A stretch of 64,000 nt of DNA from the NCBI RefSeq assembly GCF_023091745.1, contig NC_068915.1:37440001-37504000 (forward strand), in the 5' to 3' direction. Made by a program: the position numbers and the translations under genes. The first letter of the stretch is position 1; each line of letters starts with the position of its first letter. The notes below the pieces were generated by a model. The model did not search any database. It was not told where the DNA came from and worked only from the letters and a program-made list of their open reading frames with translations. The DNA is from Budorcas taxicolor (lineage: Eukaryota; Chordata; Mammalia; Artiodactyla; Bovidae). Positions 34,451-45,600 of this stretch are shown here, in pieces.

Positions 34451-34999
34451 CAGCTTAGCTAAAAATCCCCAGAGTTCAGAGAAATAAGGGTGAACAGACA
34501 CTGACTGGCACCTAGGATCTCAGTCACAGCTACAGACTGCTTTCTACCATTAAACAAGGATAAAAGAATTTTCTATGTGTAGGAGAGTATAAATATCCAA
34601 CTTCATTACCACCACCACCCCATATAAGCATAACTTATTTCACTTTTTATTTTTTCTCCATTCAAAGTAGTCATTTGATTCACTCTTGGGGGAAAGATTA
34701 TCTTTCTCTGGGAAAAATTAAAATGTTCCTCTTCTTTTTTTAATAATTTGGGTCAGGTTTCTTCCAGGTGAGCGTTCAATAGATACTATGAGGAATTACA
34801 GAAAATAGGGCTTCTGGTAGGGAAGATCAAAGGGAATTTGGAGCAAGAGGCCAAGGAGGCTTGCTAGCTAGAATGGCAGGAAGAGATTGGAACTCTGACA
34901 TGGAAGTAGGAAAAGTATTTCAAGAGGGTGCTTCCATGCACAAGATATTACAGGATACAGAGCAGAGAGCAGCTATGAAGGGCATTAGGGTTTGCCATG

Positions 35000-35208
35000 G
35001 TGATCTAGTCACTAAGTCATGTCTGACTCTTTTGACCCCATGGACTGTAGCCCACCAGGCTCCTCTGTCCATGGGATTCCCTAGGCAAGAACATTGGAGT
35101 GGGTTGCCATTTCCTTCTCCAGGGGATCTTCCCAACCCAGGGATTGAACCCAGGTCTCCTCCTGCATTGCAGGCAGATTCTTTACTGACTGAGCCACTAG
35201 GAAAGCCT
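35000..35208 (-). mobile_element. Bov-tA SINE
   Basis: Reverse orientation: CACTAAGTCATGTCTGACTC through GAACCCAGGTCTCCTCC to GGAAAGCC. Confidence 0.92.
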
Positions 35209-35612
35209 ACAAGTGTTCAGGGACTGTGTTAAATCATAGCCCTCACCAGCCCACCTCCTAGTCTTCATCCAAGAACTTCATTGTCTCCATGGACCCTGGA
35301 TAGTTGGTGGTACACAGGCCTTTCTATCTGATTACCCATTTGTGCTAGTTTCTGGATTCAGTTTTAATGTTTCCTCTGCTACGACTGCATACTCCAAGTG
35401 AAGGCCTTGCCACAGTGCTCCTTTAAAAATTATGCTGCAAGTCTGAAGGAGATTCCTAGATGCTTGAGCAATGGTGGAGAACAGTCACCATTCTGCACTC
35501 AGGACTTGAATCCTTGAGATAGAATAGTGGACACCCATATTACATGTCAAAAGCAAAGCAAACAAACAAACATAAAAGAAAAGATTAACCGATTTTTGTA
35601 TATAACAATGAA

Positions 35613-35832
35613 CTAGACTGCATGGACAGTGTTAGTCGCTCAGTCATGTCTGACTCTTTGCGACCCCATGGACTATAGCCCGCCAGGCTTCTCTGTCCAT
35701 GGAATTCTCCAGGCAAGAATACTGGAGTGGATTGTCAGTCCCTTCTCCAGAGGAACTTCGCAACCGAGGGATCAAGCCCTGGTCTCCTGCCTCGCAGGCA
35801 GATTCTTTACCATTTGAGCTACAGGGAAGTCT
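35613..35832 (-). mobile_element. Bov-tA SINE
   Basis: Reverse orientation with a perfect 14-bp duplication TATATAACAATGAA at 35599-35612 and 35833-35846. Confidence 0.94.
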
Positions 35833-35973
35833 TATATAACAATGAATAACTTCAAAATATGAATAAAGTTCAGAGATTTCAGCAGTCCTTTCCAGATCTA
35901 AGGTTTGATGATTCTATGATATATTGATTTGGTTTATGACAATGTCACAAATAAATAGGAAAAATTACCTGTA

Positions 35974-36183
35974 GTGAAAGTGAAGTCACTCAGTCGTGTC
36001 CAACTCTCTGTGACCCATGGACTGTAGCCCACCAAGCTCCTCCGTCCATGGGATTCTCCAGGCAAGAATACTGGAGTGGGTTGCCATTTCCTTCTCCAGG
36101 GGATCTTTCCAACCCAGGGATCAAACCCAGGTCTCCCACATTGCAGGCAGATGCTTTAACCTCTGCACCACCAAGGAAGCCCT
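35974..36183 (-). mobile_element. Bov-tA SINE
   Basis: Reverse orientation, GTGAAAGTGAAGTCACTCAG to AAGGAAGCCC. Confidence 0.93.
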
Positions 36184-36249
36184 CAAATGCAAGAATCCAA
36201 GTACTAACATCAAAGATCTCAAGGGAGGAAAGGAAGCCAGGTTGAAAGA

Positions 36250-36762
36250 AGAAGGGGTAGGACGTGGGGGGGGGGGGGCGAAAGGGGTGGCCTTACAGAC
36301 ATCTCCTGCCACCTACAGATGCCCAGGCGTTATGGGACTTTTCCCTGGGCCTCCAGAGAAGGGAGGACTGGAACTCAGCCCTACCAGAAATCAGACCAGA
36401 CCAGAACCAGAATTCGAGTTCTCTGCCAAGAGGAGGTGAGCAGTCTCCAGTCCTCAGCTCAGGCTGAGGGCCCTTTGACCAGATTCCTGCGTCCAGGACT
36501 GGGGGACTAGAAAAACAGGGAAGGAAAGGAAGAGTTAAGGAGAGGAAAGGGAGGGGGGAGGGGAGAGAGGTCAATAAAGTCTCTTGTTCCTTACCAATTG
36601 GGGCACTCTGGCCAGTTGTCCACGTCAGGAGGAGACCAGGGACAAAAGGGTCCCAGTTGCAGCCGCTGGGTCTGGTCCATTGGCAGGCAAGCTGGCCCCC
36701 GAGTACCCCGAGTGGTCAGGATGTCAGTCTCAGCAAAGAAGAATCCCACCAGAGTCGCCATT
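36250..36762 (-). mobile_element. Endogenous retrovirus leader fragment with tRNA-Arg primer-binding site
   Basis: Two bases (AA, 36762-36761) past the LTR end lies a 20-nt primer-binding site, TGGCGACTCTGGTGGGATTC (36760-36741, minus strand), which is complementary to the 3' end of tRNA-Arg(UCU) plus CCA. The following 0.5 kb is untranslated-leader-like, with a G-run on the plus strand at about 36268-36278. No gag, pol or env domain is recognisable, so the provirus is deleted. The lower edge is uncertain. Confidence 0.75.
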
Positions 36763-37502
36763 TGTTGCAGGAAGAGGGACCCGTTCCAGGGCCTGAAACT
36801 GGGCTCTTCTCTAACACTCGGAAATGAATTGTCCAAGGAGACACATGTGCTGACAAAGCAAGAGATTTTATTGGCAGAGGGCACCCGGGTGAAGAGCAGT
36901 AGGGTAAGGAAACCCAGGAGAACCGCTCCTATATCACCTAATAAATATTTATCACACTATTCCCAAGGCATCCATCTAATCAAAAGTTTTTGCTTACAAA
37001 GATTTATTAGGACAAGAAAAAAAATGTTCTATGAATTCTCAAAAGGCAATTTTTATGGTCAGGTAATTCTATTACAATCAGATACATCTAAGTGTTAAGA
37101 TACAGAAAAGAAAGGACTGGAGAGGAGAGAGCTTATGATGATCTGGGTATCTCACAATGTATTGGATTCTCAACAGCAATCCAGTGTACACAGGAAACAG
37201 TGTACTCGGCAGAGTACACTCCATATGTAGAAGGTGAGGGAACAAAGACTAAGGAAGGAAGCTCTTGATGTCACCATCATTCGAGCCTACCTAACTCCAG
37301 GTTTCATGCATTTTGCACAATACCAAACAGCCTATATAGAAAGGCATACCAAAAATATCAGAGGATCTTTGTTTTGGAAATGTTCTTTAGGGCTCAAGTC
37401 ATAAAATGTAGCTGGTTCTAAAAAATTTGTGATAGAGAACAAGGCTTATTTGTTCAACAAACCCTCATCATTAAAGATTTTCTGCCCACTCATGGCTTAA
37501 CA
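36763..37502 (-). mobile_element. ERV 5' LTR
   Basis: The minus-strand LTR ends GCAACA at 36763 and has AATAAA at 36872-36867 and an AT-rich TATA-like region near 36935-36960, as expected for U3-R-U5 order. The upstream edge is a guess: a TGTTAAGCC at 37502 would start a 740-bp LTR. It could end earlier. Confidence 0.6.
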
Positions 37503-37619
37503 TCCATTCCTAATGAATACATACTAATGAATATAGCATTCCTGATGAACATAGGCTAACCATTAGGTTAAGAAACAGATCCTAAAGCTAGGCTATCTAT
37601 GTCTTAACTTCAGTCTTGC

Positions 37620-37760
37620 CATAATGATCTGGTACTAGCTGCTTAACCTCTTTGTTCCTCAGCCCCTTTGTCAATAATATTGGCAATGACAGTAAAACCT
37701 ACCTGATTTTGTGAGAATTTACTGAGTTAGCAATAAATGATATTATGGGAATCATTGGGA
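37620..37760 (+). repeat. MIR SINE
   Basis: GCTTAACCTCTTTGTTCCTCAG and following text in MIR order. Confidence 0.7.
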
Positions 37761-37947
37761 AAATTTGAATATGGACTGTATATTAGAAAATATTAGCATA
37801 TCTATGTTGAATTTCTTGAGAATGAGAATGATATGGCAGCTATATAGGAGAATTCCTTGTTCTAATACTAAATGCTAAAGTATTTCAGGGTGAAGCATTA
37901 TGATTCCATGATGTCTTCAATCACTCTTTAATGGTTTGGCAAAGTAT

Positions 37948-38030
37948 ATATGTATGTGTGAAGCCTGACATGCTGCAGTCCATGGGGTCGCAAATAGTCG
38001 AACAAAACTGAGTGACTGAACAACAACAAA
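37948..38030 (+). mobile_element. Bov-tA SINE, 3' end only
   Basis: GCCTGACATGCTGCAGTCCA to GAGTGACTGAACAACAACAA. Confidence 0.85.
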
Positions 38031-38682
38031 AATATATACACATGTGAAGATAGGCACACAGAAATAGAGATAAATGTGGCAAAATGTTAACCATTGGTGA
38101 ATCTAGATGCTCATGTACTAGTTACCCAACCTTTCTGAAGCTTGCTTTTTTTAATAATAAAAAGTTAGGAGATGATGCGTTGATGTATGTGTAAGAGTTT
38201 TCTACCTCATCGCACCCCTACCCTACCTAAAAGCAAATCAAATAGGTATGGGGTTGCCAGAATAACACAGGACATTCAATTAAACTTAAATTTCAAATAA
38301 TAAATCACTCATTTAGTACAAATATGTCCCAAATAGTTCACAAAGGCCAAATATTGCATGGCACATACTTATACTAATGAGTTACTCATTATTTATCTGA
38401 AATTCAAATTTAGGTATCCTACATTTTTATTTATAAAATCTGGCAAGTCCAATAAAAGCTGTTTATCTTGATATATATGGCTGACCCTGCCCACAAACAT
38501 GTCAAAATCTTAGTCAAGTTCATTTATCCATGAGAAAATGTCTATAGTCTTTCTGAGTTTTAAACCATAGCAAAAATAAACTTTTGTCCTTTAGCTGAAT
38601 TGTCCTCCCTCTGGTCTCACCTTTTTCCATCCTGAATCTCTCATTTTTCTTCATAATTATAACACATCTGAAGGGTTGCATA

Positions 38683-39187
38683 TTTATTTGTGATAAAATC
38701 CATAGATACAATATACATACAGGTCACATAAAAATACATGACAGTGATAATTAAACCTAATATACAGTGACAGATAGTGTGATTAAAGAACTGCACATTT
38801 ATTGTATACAGTGTCACTAATGTTAGTGAATCTAATCTCTTCTAAGAAGCAGCTCTTGCACAGAATATGTTTTAGCAGTTAGTGGAAACACATTAAAATT
38901 ACTATTTATAGGACTACAACCTCAAAATACTTAGTCACACATTATCTCATGCATTGGTTTACCACTTGATGAATGGCCCTGATTTACGACCTTTCAATAA
39001 CATAGTAGGGAAAAGCAATAAGAAGCCCATTACTTGCAGAAACAATTATAGAAAACCACTTTGGAACAGTAGCACCATTCCATATTATAAAATGCACATT
39101 TGTTATATTGCACCTTCCTGAGTTGAACTTTGAAAACGGTAGCCACACAACATCCCAGAAGGGGTGAACTCATCCCAGTCTGGGCCT
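38683..39187 (-). other. IBSP: IBSP 3' UTR with candidate poly(A) signals
   Basis: Minus-strand AATAAA hexamers occur at 38803-38798 and 38688-38683, 385 and 500 nt past the stop. Either could end the mRNA. No repeat is recognised in this stretch. Confidence 0.55.
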
Positions 39188-39673
39188 TCACTGGTGGCTG
39201 TAGTAATCTTGACCATCATAGCTGTCATAGCCACGCCCTTTATAGTAGCTATACTCATCCTCATAGGCTCGATAACTGTCCCCACGAGGATCTCCATTCT
39301 CACTTTCATAGATTTCATACCCATTGTCATACTCGTTGGTGCCTGTTTGTTCATACTCCCCAGGGGTGGTGGTTTTCCCAAACGGTGGTGGGGTGGTCCC
39401 ATAGACCTCCTGGGGTGGGGTTGTAGATTTAAACCCGCCATTTGGAGAAGTAGTGGTCTCCCCAGCCACTGTGATTCCTTCTGTACTTTCTTCTTCGCCT
39501 TCTTCCTCTCCGTTATCCCCACCACTGCTGCCATGGCCATTGTCTGCCTCTGTGCTGTTGCTGCTGGTGCCATTTATGCCTTGCTCATTATCATCCACTT
39601 CTGCCTCTTCTTCTTCCTCTTCTTCTTCATCACTCTCATCCTCTTTTGTAGCCTTCTTTCCTGTAGCCCCAGC
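39188..39673 (-). CDS. IBSP: IBSP exon 7 (last; coding part)
   Basis: It begins after a TTATAG acceptor (ends 39674) with AGATGKKATKEDESD and an eight-Glu run, and ends at TGA 39190-39188. It carries the N-glycosylation cluster, Thr/Pro-rich segment, Tyr-rich flanks and RGD. The overlapping open frame on the opposite strand is a by-product of biased codon composition. Confidence 0.97.
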   Translation of the reverse strand, partial: AGATGKKATKEDESDEEEEEEEEAEVDDNEQGINGTSSNSTEADNGHGSSGGDNGEEEGEEESTEGITVAGETTTSPNGGFKSTTPPQEVYGTTPPPFGKTTTPGEYEQTGTNEYDNGYEIYESENGDPRGDSYRAYEDEYSYYKGRGYDSYDGQDYYSHQ

Positions 39674-42600
39674 CTATAAGGAAGAGTTCGAAAGAATCCA
39701 AATCTAGGTGTGAAAAACATAAAACTTAAGGCCATTGTTTCATCCAACACAAGCTTTCTGTACTGACATCTTTGTACTACATGTAATTTTGAATTGAAAA
39801 CAGTTTAACTTACAAAAGAACTGGTGGAGGTTTTAAATCCAGAATGAATACCTCTGTCATTGGATGCTGATGGAGAAAAAGCCACTTGATAAGTCTTTTC
39901 TGTGGGAGATGCTTCCTATAACTTTGCTGCCCACTTTCTCTGCCTTGGAGACCTCTTCCCAGAAATGCAATGGCATCTCTCAGCACTTTTTATCCATTGC
40001 TAAGACGCTTGGCCTTAGTCTTCTGTGACAATGTTGAAAAGTCAGTGTAAGAACATGGGAAGAGATCTTGCCTGGGAAAAGATCTCTCCTTATTTATTTG
40101 TAAACAGGGATATTGCACCTGCTCTTACTTTTTCATCAAGTTAATGAGGAAAATATAAAATACTGTAGGTATAGTGTCAGGATAACCTCGGACTTCAGTA
40201 AAGAAAGGAAAGCAGACTGAACATTTTGGAGGAATTGTTACCTTCTTGGGAAGCCGGATGGCAGCTAGACCTATGTGTCCAGTTCCAGGTGTAATCTCCT
40301 CTCCATAGCCAAGTGTGGTAGTGGAAAGGGTGCTGTTCTCAGCCTCTGATTCTTCGTCTTCATTTTCATCAGAATCTTCATTCCCTCCATTGTTTCCTTC
40401 TTCATTTGAAGTCTCCTGTTGAAAATGTCCAGAGCAAGAAAAAATTGTTTTAGCTGAAAGTTGACTCAAGATTTGTTGGAGTCATGAACCATTATTGGGA
40501 AAATAACAATGGCTGATGGTTTCCCTCAGCCATCTGGTTGCCCAGTGTTGACACCTCTGCTTCCTCTTATGCCAGTTGCAGTTCTCACTGCTTGGAATTC
40601 AAAGTATTTTCACCCTATTTACCTCACAATGGTGTGTTTTAGATATTTCTGTATTCTACTTAATCAATTCAAAATATTTATGTAATAATTACAGCACATC
40701 TGACTATATGGTATCATACCATATATAGCTTAGGCTCTTGAAGTCTTATTAATAACTACAATGACATAACAGTACATTAATTATTGTATTTGCTGACAAA
40801 TAAGCTGAGAAATTTAGACTTATTTTCTTATTCCCTAGAGCAGCTTTGTAAGGTAAGATTATTACTTACACTCTTTAGAAAAGGAAAGTGAGCTGAGATA
40901 AATTAAATAATTAACGAAAGTCTTATGGTGAATGATGAAAGTATATCTTTCTAACTAAAAGAAAAATTGAGCCCTTTTGTTGTACCATGATGATTTTTTG
41001 ATGAGGAGGAGGATTTATGTGAATTGCCCACACTAAATCTAGGATGTTTTTATTTTAAGGAATTTGTTTAAATATAGAACCTCCTCTCTTCAAACAAGTT
41101 AATTGCATGTCTTCTGTACTATAAGAAAAAAGAAGTGAATGTATTTCATTTACTTTCAAGAGTATTTAAAGAAAAAGAAATACATTAAATTCAAACTCCA
41201 TCTGCTAACATATAAGCCAGTTCTGAGCTATGTGCAGTATTCAAAAGATTCCATGATTTTTCTGTGAAATGAAGAAACTGAACACTCCAATGAATTCTTA
41301 CTGATGTATTATGTTATTGTAGGAAGATGTTTTCTAAAAATCACTACTCCTCCATGAATATTTTTATCATCTTCAGTATTTTACTGTTTTGTCTTTACTC
41401 CATGTTGTTAGGCAATAAACTGTTGACTGAGTTAATCTCCCAAAGTAATTCATAGCTAGTATTGAAAGTCAGGAATTCATACACAGAGAATTTATTTAGT
41501 TTAAATGAATACTAGAAAAGTGAATTTATTTCAATGCATTTTAAAATAGATTATATGTTAGGATAATTTTAACTAGGCGTCTTATATTTTAAGACTTCAA
41601 AACAAACAAACAAAAGCCACATTTAGCTTTTCTTATTACTGAAACAAACTATGTCTGTTTCAAAGATATGTAAATTTTACTGTTTCAGTGAACGCTTGGG
41701 ACTACTAGAGTCCACCTCAAAACAGTCTCCAAGCTAAGTTTGTCAAATATTCCACAAACATCATACTGTTTATTTACTTTTTCATGTTTATATGCTTTAG
41801 TCCAAGAGACTAAACCTTTTAGGGAAGAAAGAGGAAAGCTCTTTTGGGTAGGAAAATATATGATTGGGTCCTTCACGCTTGTTTCACAAATGAAAAAACT
41901 GAGGTCCAGTGGGACAAATGACTAGCATGAGGTCAAAGACATGGCAGGTCATTAGCAGCAGGGTTGTGACCACAGACCCAGACTCCCAATTCGCAGGATT
42001 CTCTATTTTCTCCTACAACACACTTTCTTTTTCTGGTACTTTATTGAAGGTTGTCCTGCTGCAATGACTTAAAAAGGAAAGTAGGTCAAACTTTTAATGG
42101 ATGGATGTGTGTTAGTGGCTCTGTTTTCAACTCATGTTCAACTCTTTGCAACCCCATGGACTATAGCCTGCCAGGCTCCTCTGCCCATGGAATTCTCCAG
42201 GCAAGAATATTGGAGTAGATAGCCATTCCCTTCTCCAGAGGCTCTTCCTGACCCAGGGATCAAACCCAGGTCTCCTGCATTGCAGATGAATTCTTTGCCA
42301 TCGGAGCCACCAGGGAAGCCCTAGGCCTCAAATATCTTTTTGAATAGAAAAATTAGCAGTCATTTGTCCTTGAGTGTGTTATTAACCCACCAGAATGACT
42401 AAAATGACTGAAAGAAACATGTGCGGATGAGAATGTAGAGTTGATGGGATGCTCCTATATGGATAGTGGGAGTTTATATTAGTATCTCAGCTGTGGGAAG
42501 CTATTGGTGACGTCTTCTCAGGGTGAATATATGCAGACCTTTCAACATACACATTTCATGTCTAGGTAAAGTGGCCGCCAGAAATGAATGCATGTGTTCA

Positions 42601-45600
42601 CCAGAAGGAGTACTAGAACATTCACAGCAGCACTCTTTGGTCACAGGCCAAATCTGAAAACTCCTTAACTGCCCATCAACAGGTTAGCACATTGTGATAC
42701 ACAGACATGATGAAATACTGATATTGAGAACAAATGGTTTACGACTACAGAATCATATGAGTCAGTCTCTGAAGCTGAGAGTGAGAGAGACTACATGTAA
42801 AAGAGTATATGCTGCATGATTCCATACATATATGTGTGTATATGAATGAAACACAGAGCCAAAAACAATCTTTCTGACAAGAGTCATCCTAGCATTTGCC
42901 CTTGGTGGGGGCTGGTTAATGAATGGAATGGAATGCAATGCATGTGCTGCTTTTTCTATAGGTTCTGGGTAATACTTACAGTGTTTGATTTCTGAAATTT
43001 CAATCATCTACAAACTTATGATAATTGTGTTATGTATATTGAAAGTGAAAGTCGCTCAGTTGTGTCTGACTCTGTGACACCATGGACTGTATAGTCCATG
43101 GAATTCTCCAGGCCAGAATACTGGAGTGGGTAGCCTTTCCCTTCTCCATGGGATCTTCTCAACCCAGGGATCAAACCCAGGTCTCTAACATGGCAGTCCG
43201 ATTCTTTACCAGCTGAGCCACAACGGAAGCCAATGTGTCAATAAAACTTTTAAATATGAGACTGGATAATTTAGGAGAGGGGGAAAAAATGTATGATCAT
43301 CAAGTAGAAAATAGGCCCAAGCACCTGTTCCTGGGAATACAATTCCTGGGGACTCTGTATTTAACCTAAATTGCCAATGAAATTTTAGAGAAGAGATGGG
43401 GAAAAAAGAAGTTCTAAATTCTCTTCAGGATGAAAGACTAGAAGTTTTATTCACATCGCTTTCCATTATCACTTTGAATGAATGGTCTTTGGAGCATTTA
43501 TTCCTCTGAAGTTCTAAAACCAAGCCACCAAATATTGACTTGGCACTAAATATGTACAAGAAACTGAGCTGGGCAGCGTGAAGAGATGCAAAAGAGATTA
43601 CAACACTGTTCATCCTCAAAGCAGGGGCTGTAACCTGTGGTCTCAAGTGTCCTGGATCACGGGGAGTTTGCAGAGAAGTTCTGAGAGGACTAGAAATGTT
43701 CACAGACTGTTGGGAAAATTTGAGTAGGTGAGATTTCGTCAGAGTCCTGAAGGACTCTTGATCTTCCTCCATCCCCAAACACCATTACAACAAATGAACA
43801 ACCATTGCCAAAAGGTATGCAATCCAATTGGGAAATCTAGTTGGTAAGGCAATTTTACAGTCACTGTACCGCAAACAGCTGTAGTTAAATGGATTACCCT
43901 AGCTTAGTTCTTGTGTAAGATTAGTATGTGGAACTCCAGGCAATGGGTGGCATTTTTACTGGTAATGGCTTGACATTCTTGTAAGGTCTTCCTTTAAAAG
44001 CTATTGGGTTTAAATTATGGTACTGAAAATGTTATTTTATGGTTTAAAAAATTAAACTAATTATTTGTCACTTTTAAAGTTCCCACACCACTTTGTTTTC
44101 AGGATAGTAGACATTTATCCATGATCCATTTTGGACTGTCATTGTCCCTTCATAAATAGCACCTAAGAATACCTGAATTTAGAAGGTTCTCATACCGGTG
44201 GATAGCTATAATTGACTATCCAGGAAAATGTACCTAAATAGTAGTTTGCATGGGCAAGGATGTCAGCTGTAAACATGTTAGTACAATTTCCAGATTATGT
44301 AGATGAATTTTAGCCATGAACTACACTAATTTGTAGTACTGTATAGGAAGATATTTCTACATCTTGAGTATTTGCATTTCTGCAAGGACATGAATTTTAT
44401 TATTAGACAAAAAGACATATGAAATTCCAATTAAAAAGAACAACCCTACTGTGTGAGTCAAGAAAGGCAGATGAGGCACTTCCCTGGTGGTCCAGTGGTT
44501 AAGAATCTGCCTGCCATTTCAGGGGACACAGGTTCCATCCCTGGTCTGGGAGGATTCCACGTGCCACAGGGCAACTAAGCCCATGGGCCACAACCACTGA
44601 GCCTGCTCGCCGCAACAAGAGAAGCCACCGCAAGGAGAAACCCGAGCACTGCAACTGGAGTAGCCCCACTCACGACTAGAGAAAGCCTGCACACAGCAAC
44701 AAAGATTGAGCACAACCATAAATAAATAAACATTAAAAAAAAAAGGCAGATGAATCACAGTAACACCGTAGAGAATCTAACTTTCTTATACTACCCACTC
44801 ATCAAATTGAATTTTTAAAGTTCGGTCCTTATAAACTTCGTGCAATACATAAAACAAGTATTGCACTAAGTTTAGGATTATTAGGTATTTATCTTTTACC
44901 ATCACCCTCTGTCCATCTATAAATGTAAATAATGCTTTCTTCCTTTTTTCAGAATCAACATTTCTTCCACTTAAAATGGAGATACTTTTGTATTCATGTA
45001 CCACTTACAGATAACTTTAACCCCAAACTGTAATAGTGTTTTAAACAGATCGTTTTAGTTCATTTTAATTTGAATAATACCCCCCTTCTCCAAAATAGAA
45101 GACTGAGGGCAGTTGGTAAGCTGGCAATGGCTATTTGCTGAGTCTAAGTTACAGGAAACTAGTTTCCTATTTATTTATTTTGTGCTGCCTGGTTTGTTAT
45201 GGGAAAAAAAAAAAAAAAGACTGCAGAAATTCCTTACCTCTTCTTCCTCCTCCTCTTCTGAGCTATCACCATTTCCATTTTCTTCAGATGAGTCACTACT
45301 GCTCTAAAAAATATGTATACATGAATTCATACACATATGAATATATGTACATCTATATTTATTTACTTAGAACAGTTCTCAGCTACTGTGAGAAAGATAT
45401 GAGGCGACTAGACATATACAAAATGAGGTTAGAGGAAAAGGGGAATTTTACAGCGACCAAGATATGCTTTGAAATACTCCATTTTTAACTTCAAAAGTAT
45501 TAACAATATGTTGAAACATTTTGTATGTAAAAACTAGAGCAAAGAAGGGCAGAATGACTTAGCTCTGAGAGAATGAGAGGATTATCTAGTCTAATTTTTT

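Larger units (their letters stand above)
20680..38682. other. Intergenic region between MEPE and IBSP
   Basis: 18 kb, packed with the repeats listed separately. Stretches over 300 bases in which I see nothing: 20680-21000, 22340-22680, 25642-27130, 27360-28430, 31071-31550, 31856-32560, 33000-33360, 34460-34995 and 37770-38680. Confidence 0.75.
40416..45237 (-). other. IBSP intron 5
   Basis: 4.8 kb. It holds a MIR relic (41870), two Bov-tA SINEs, an old L1 relic and a CHR SINE. I see nothing in 40416-41860 or 43240-44460. Confidence 0.85.

Noticed and set aside
35000..36183. Three similar ~210-bp units at roughly 0.6- and 0.35-kb intervals, superficially array-like
   Set aside because: They are independent Bov-tA insertions, at least one with its own target-site duplication; not a CRISPR or tandem array.
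36591..37098. Open frames of about 97 and 166 codons on opposite strands
   Set aside because: They lie in ERV leader/LTR sequence and cross the primer-binding site; no gag, pol or env motif is visible.
39164..39679. 171-codon plus-strand open frame with hydrophobic stretches
   Set aside because: It lies exactly antisense to IBSP exon 7; the Glu/Asp/Tyr-rich codons read backwards as Leu/Ile/Ser. A shadow, not a membrane protein gene.
44475..44741. tRNA-like promoter boxes that could suggest a tRNA gene
   Set aside because: The tRNA-derived head belongs to a CHR-type SINE with an A tail and target duplication; no cloverleaf-complete tRNA is present.
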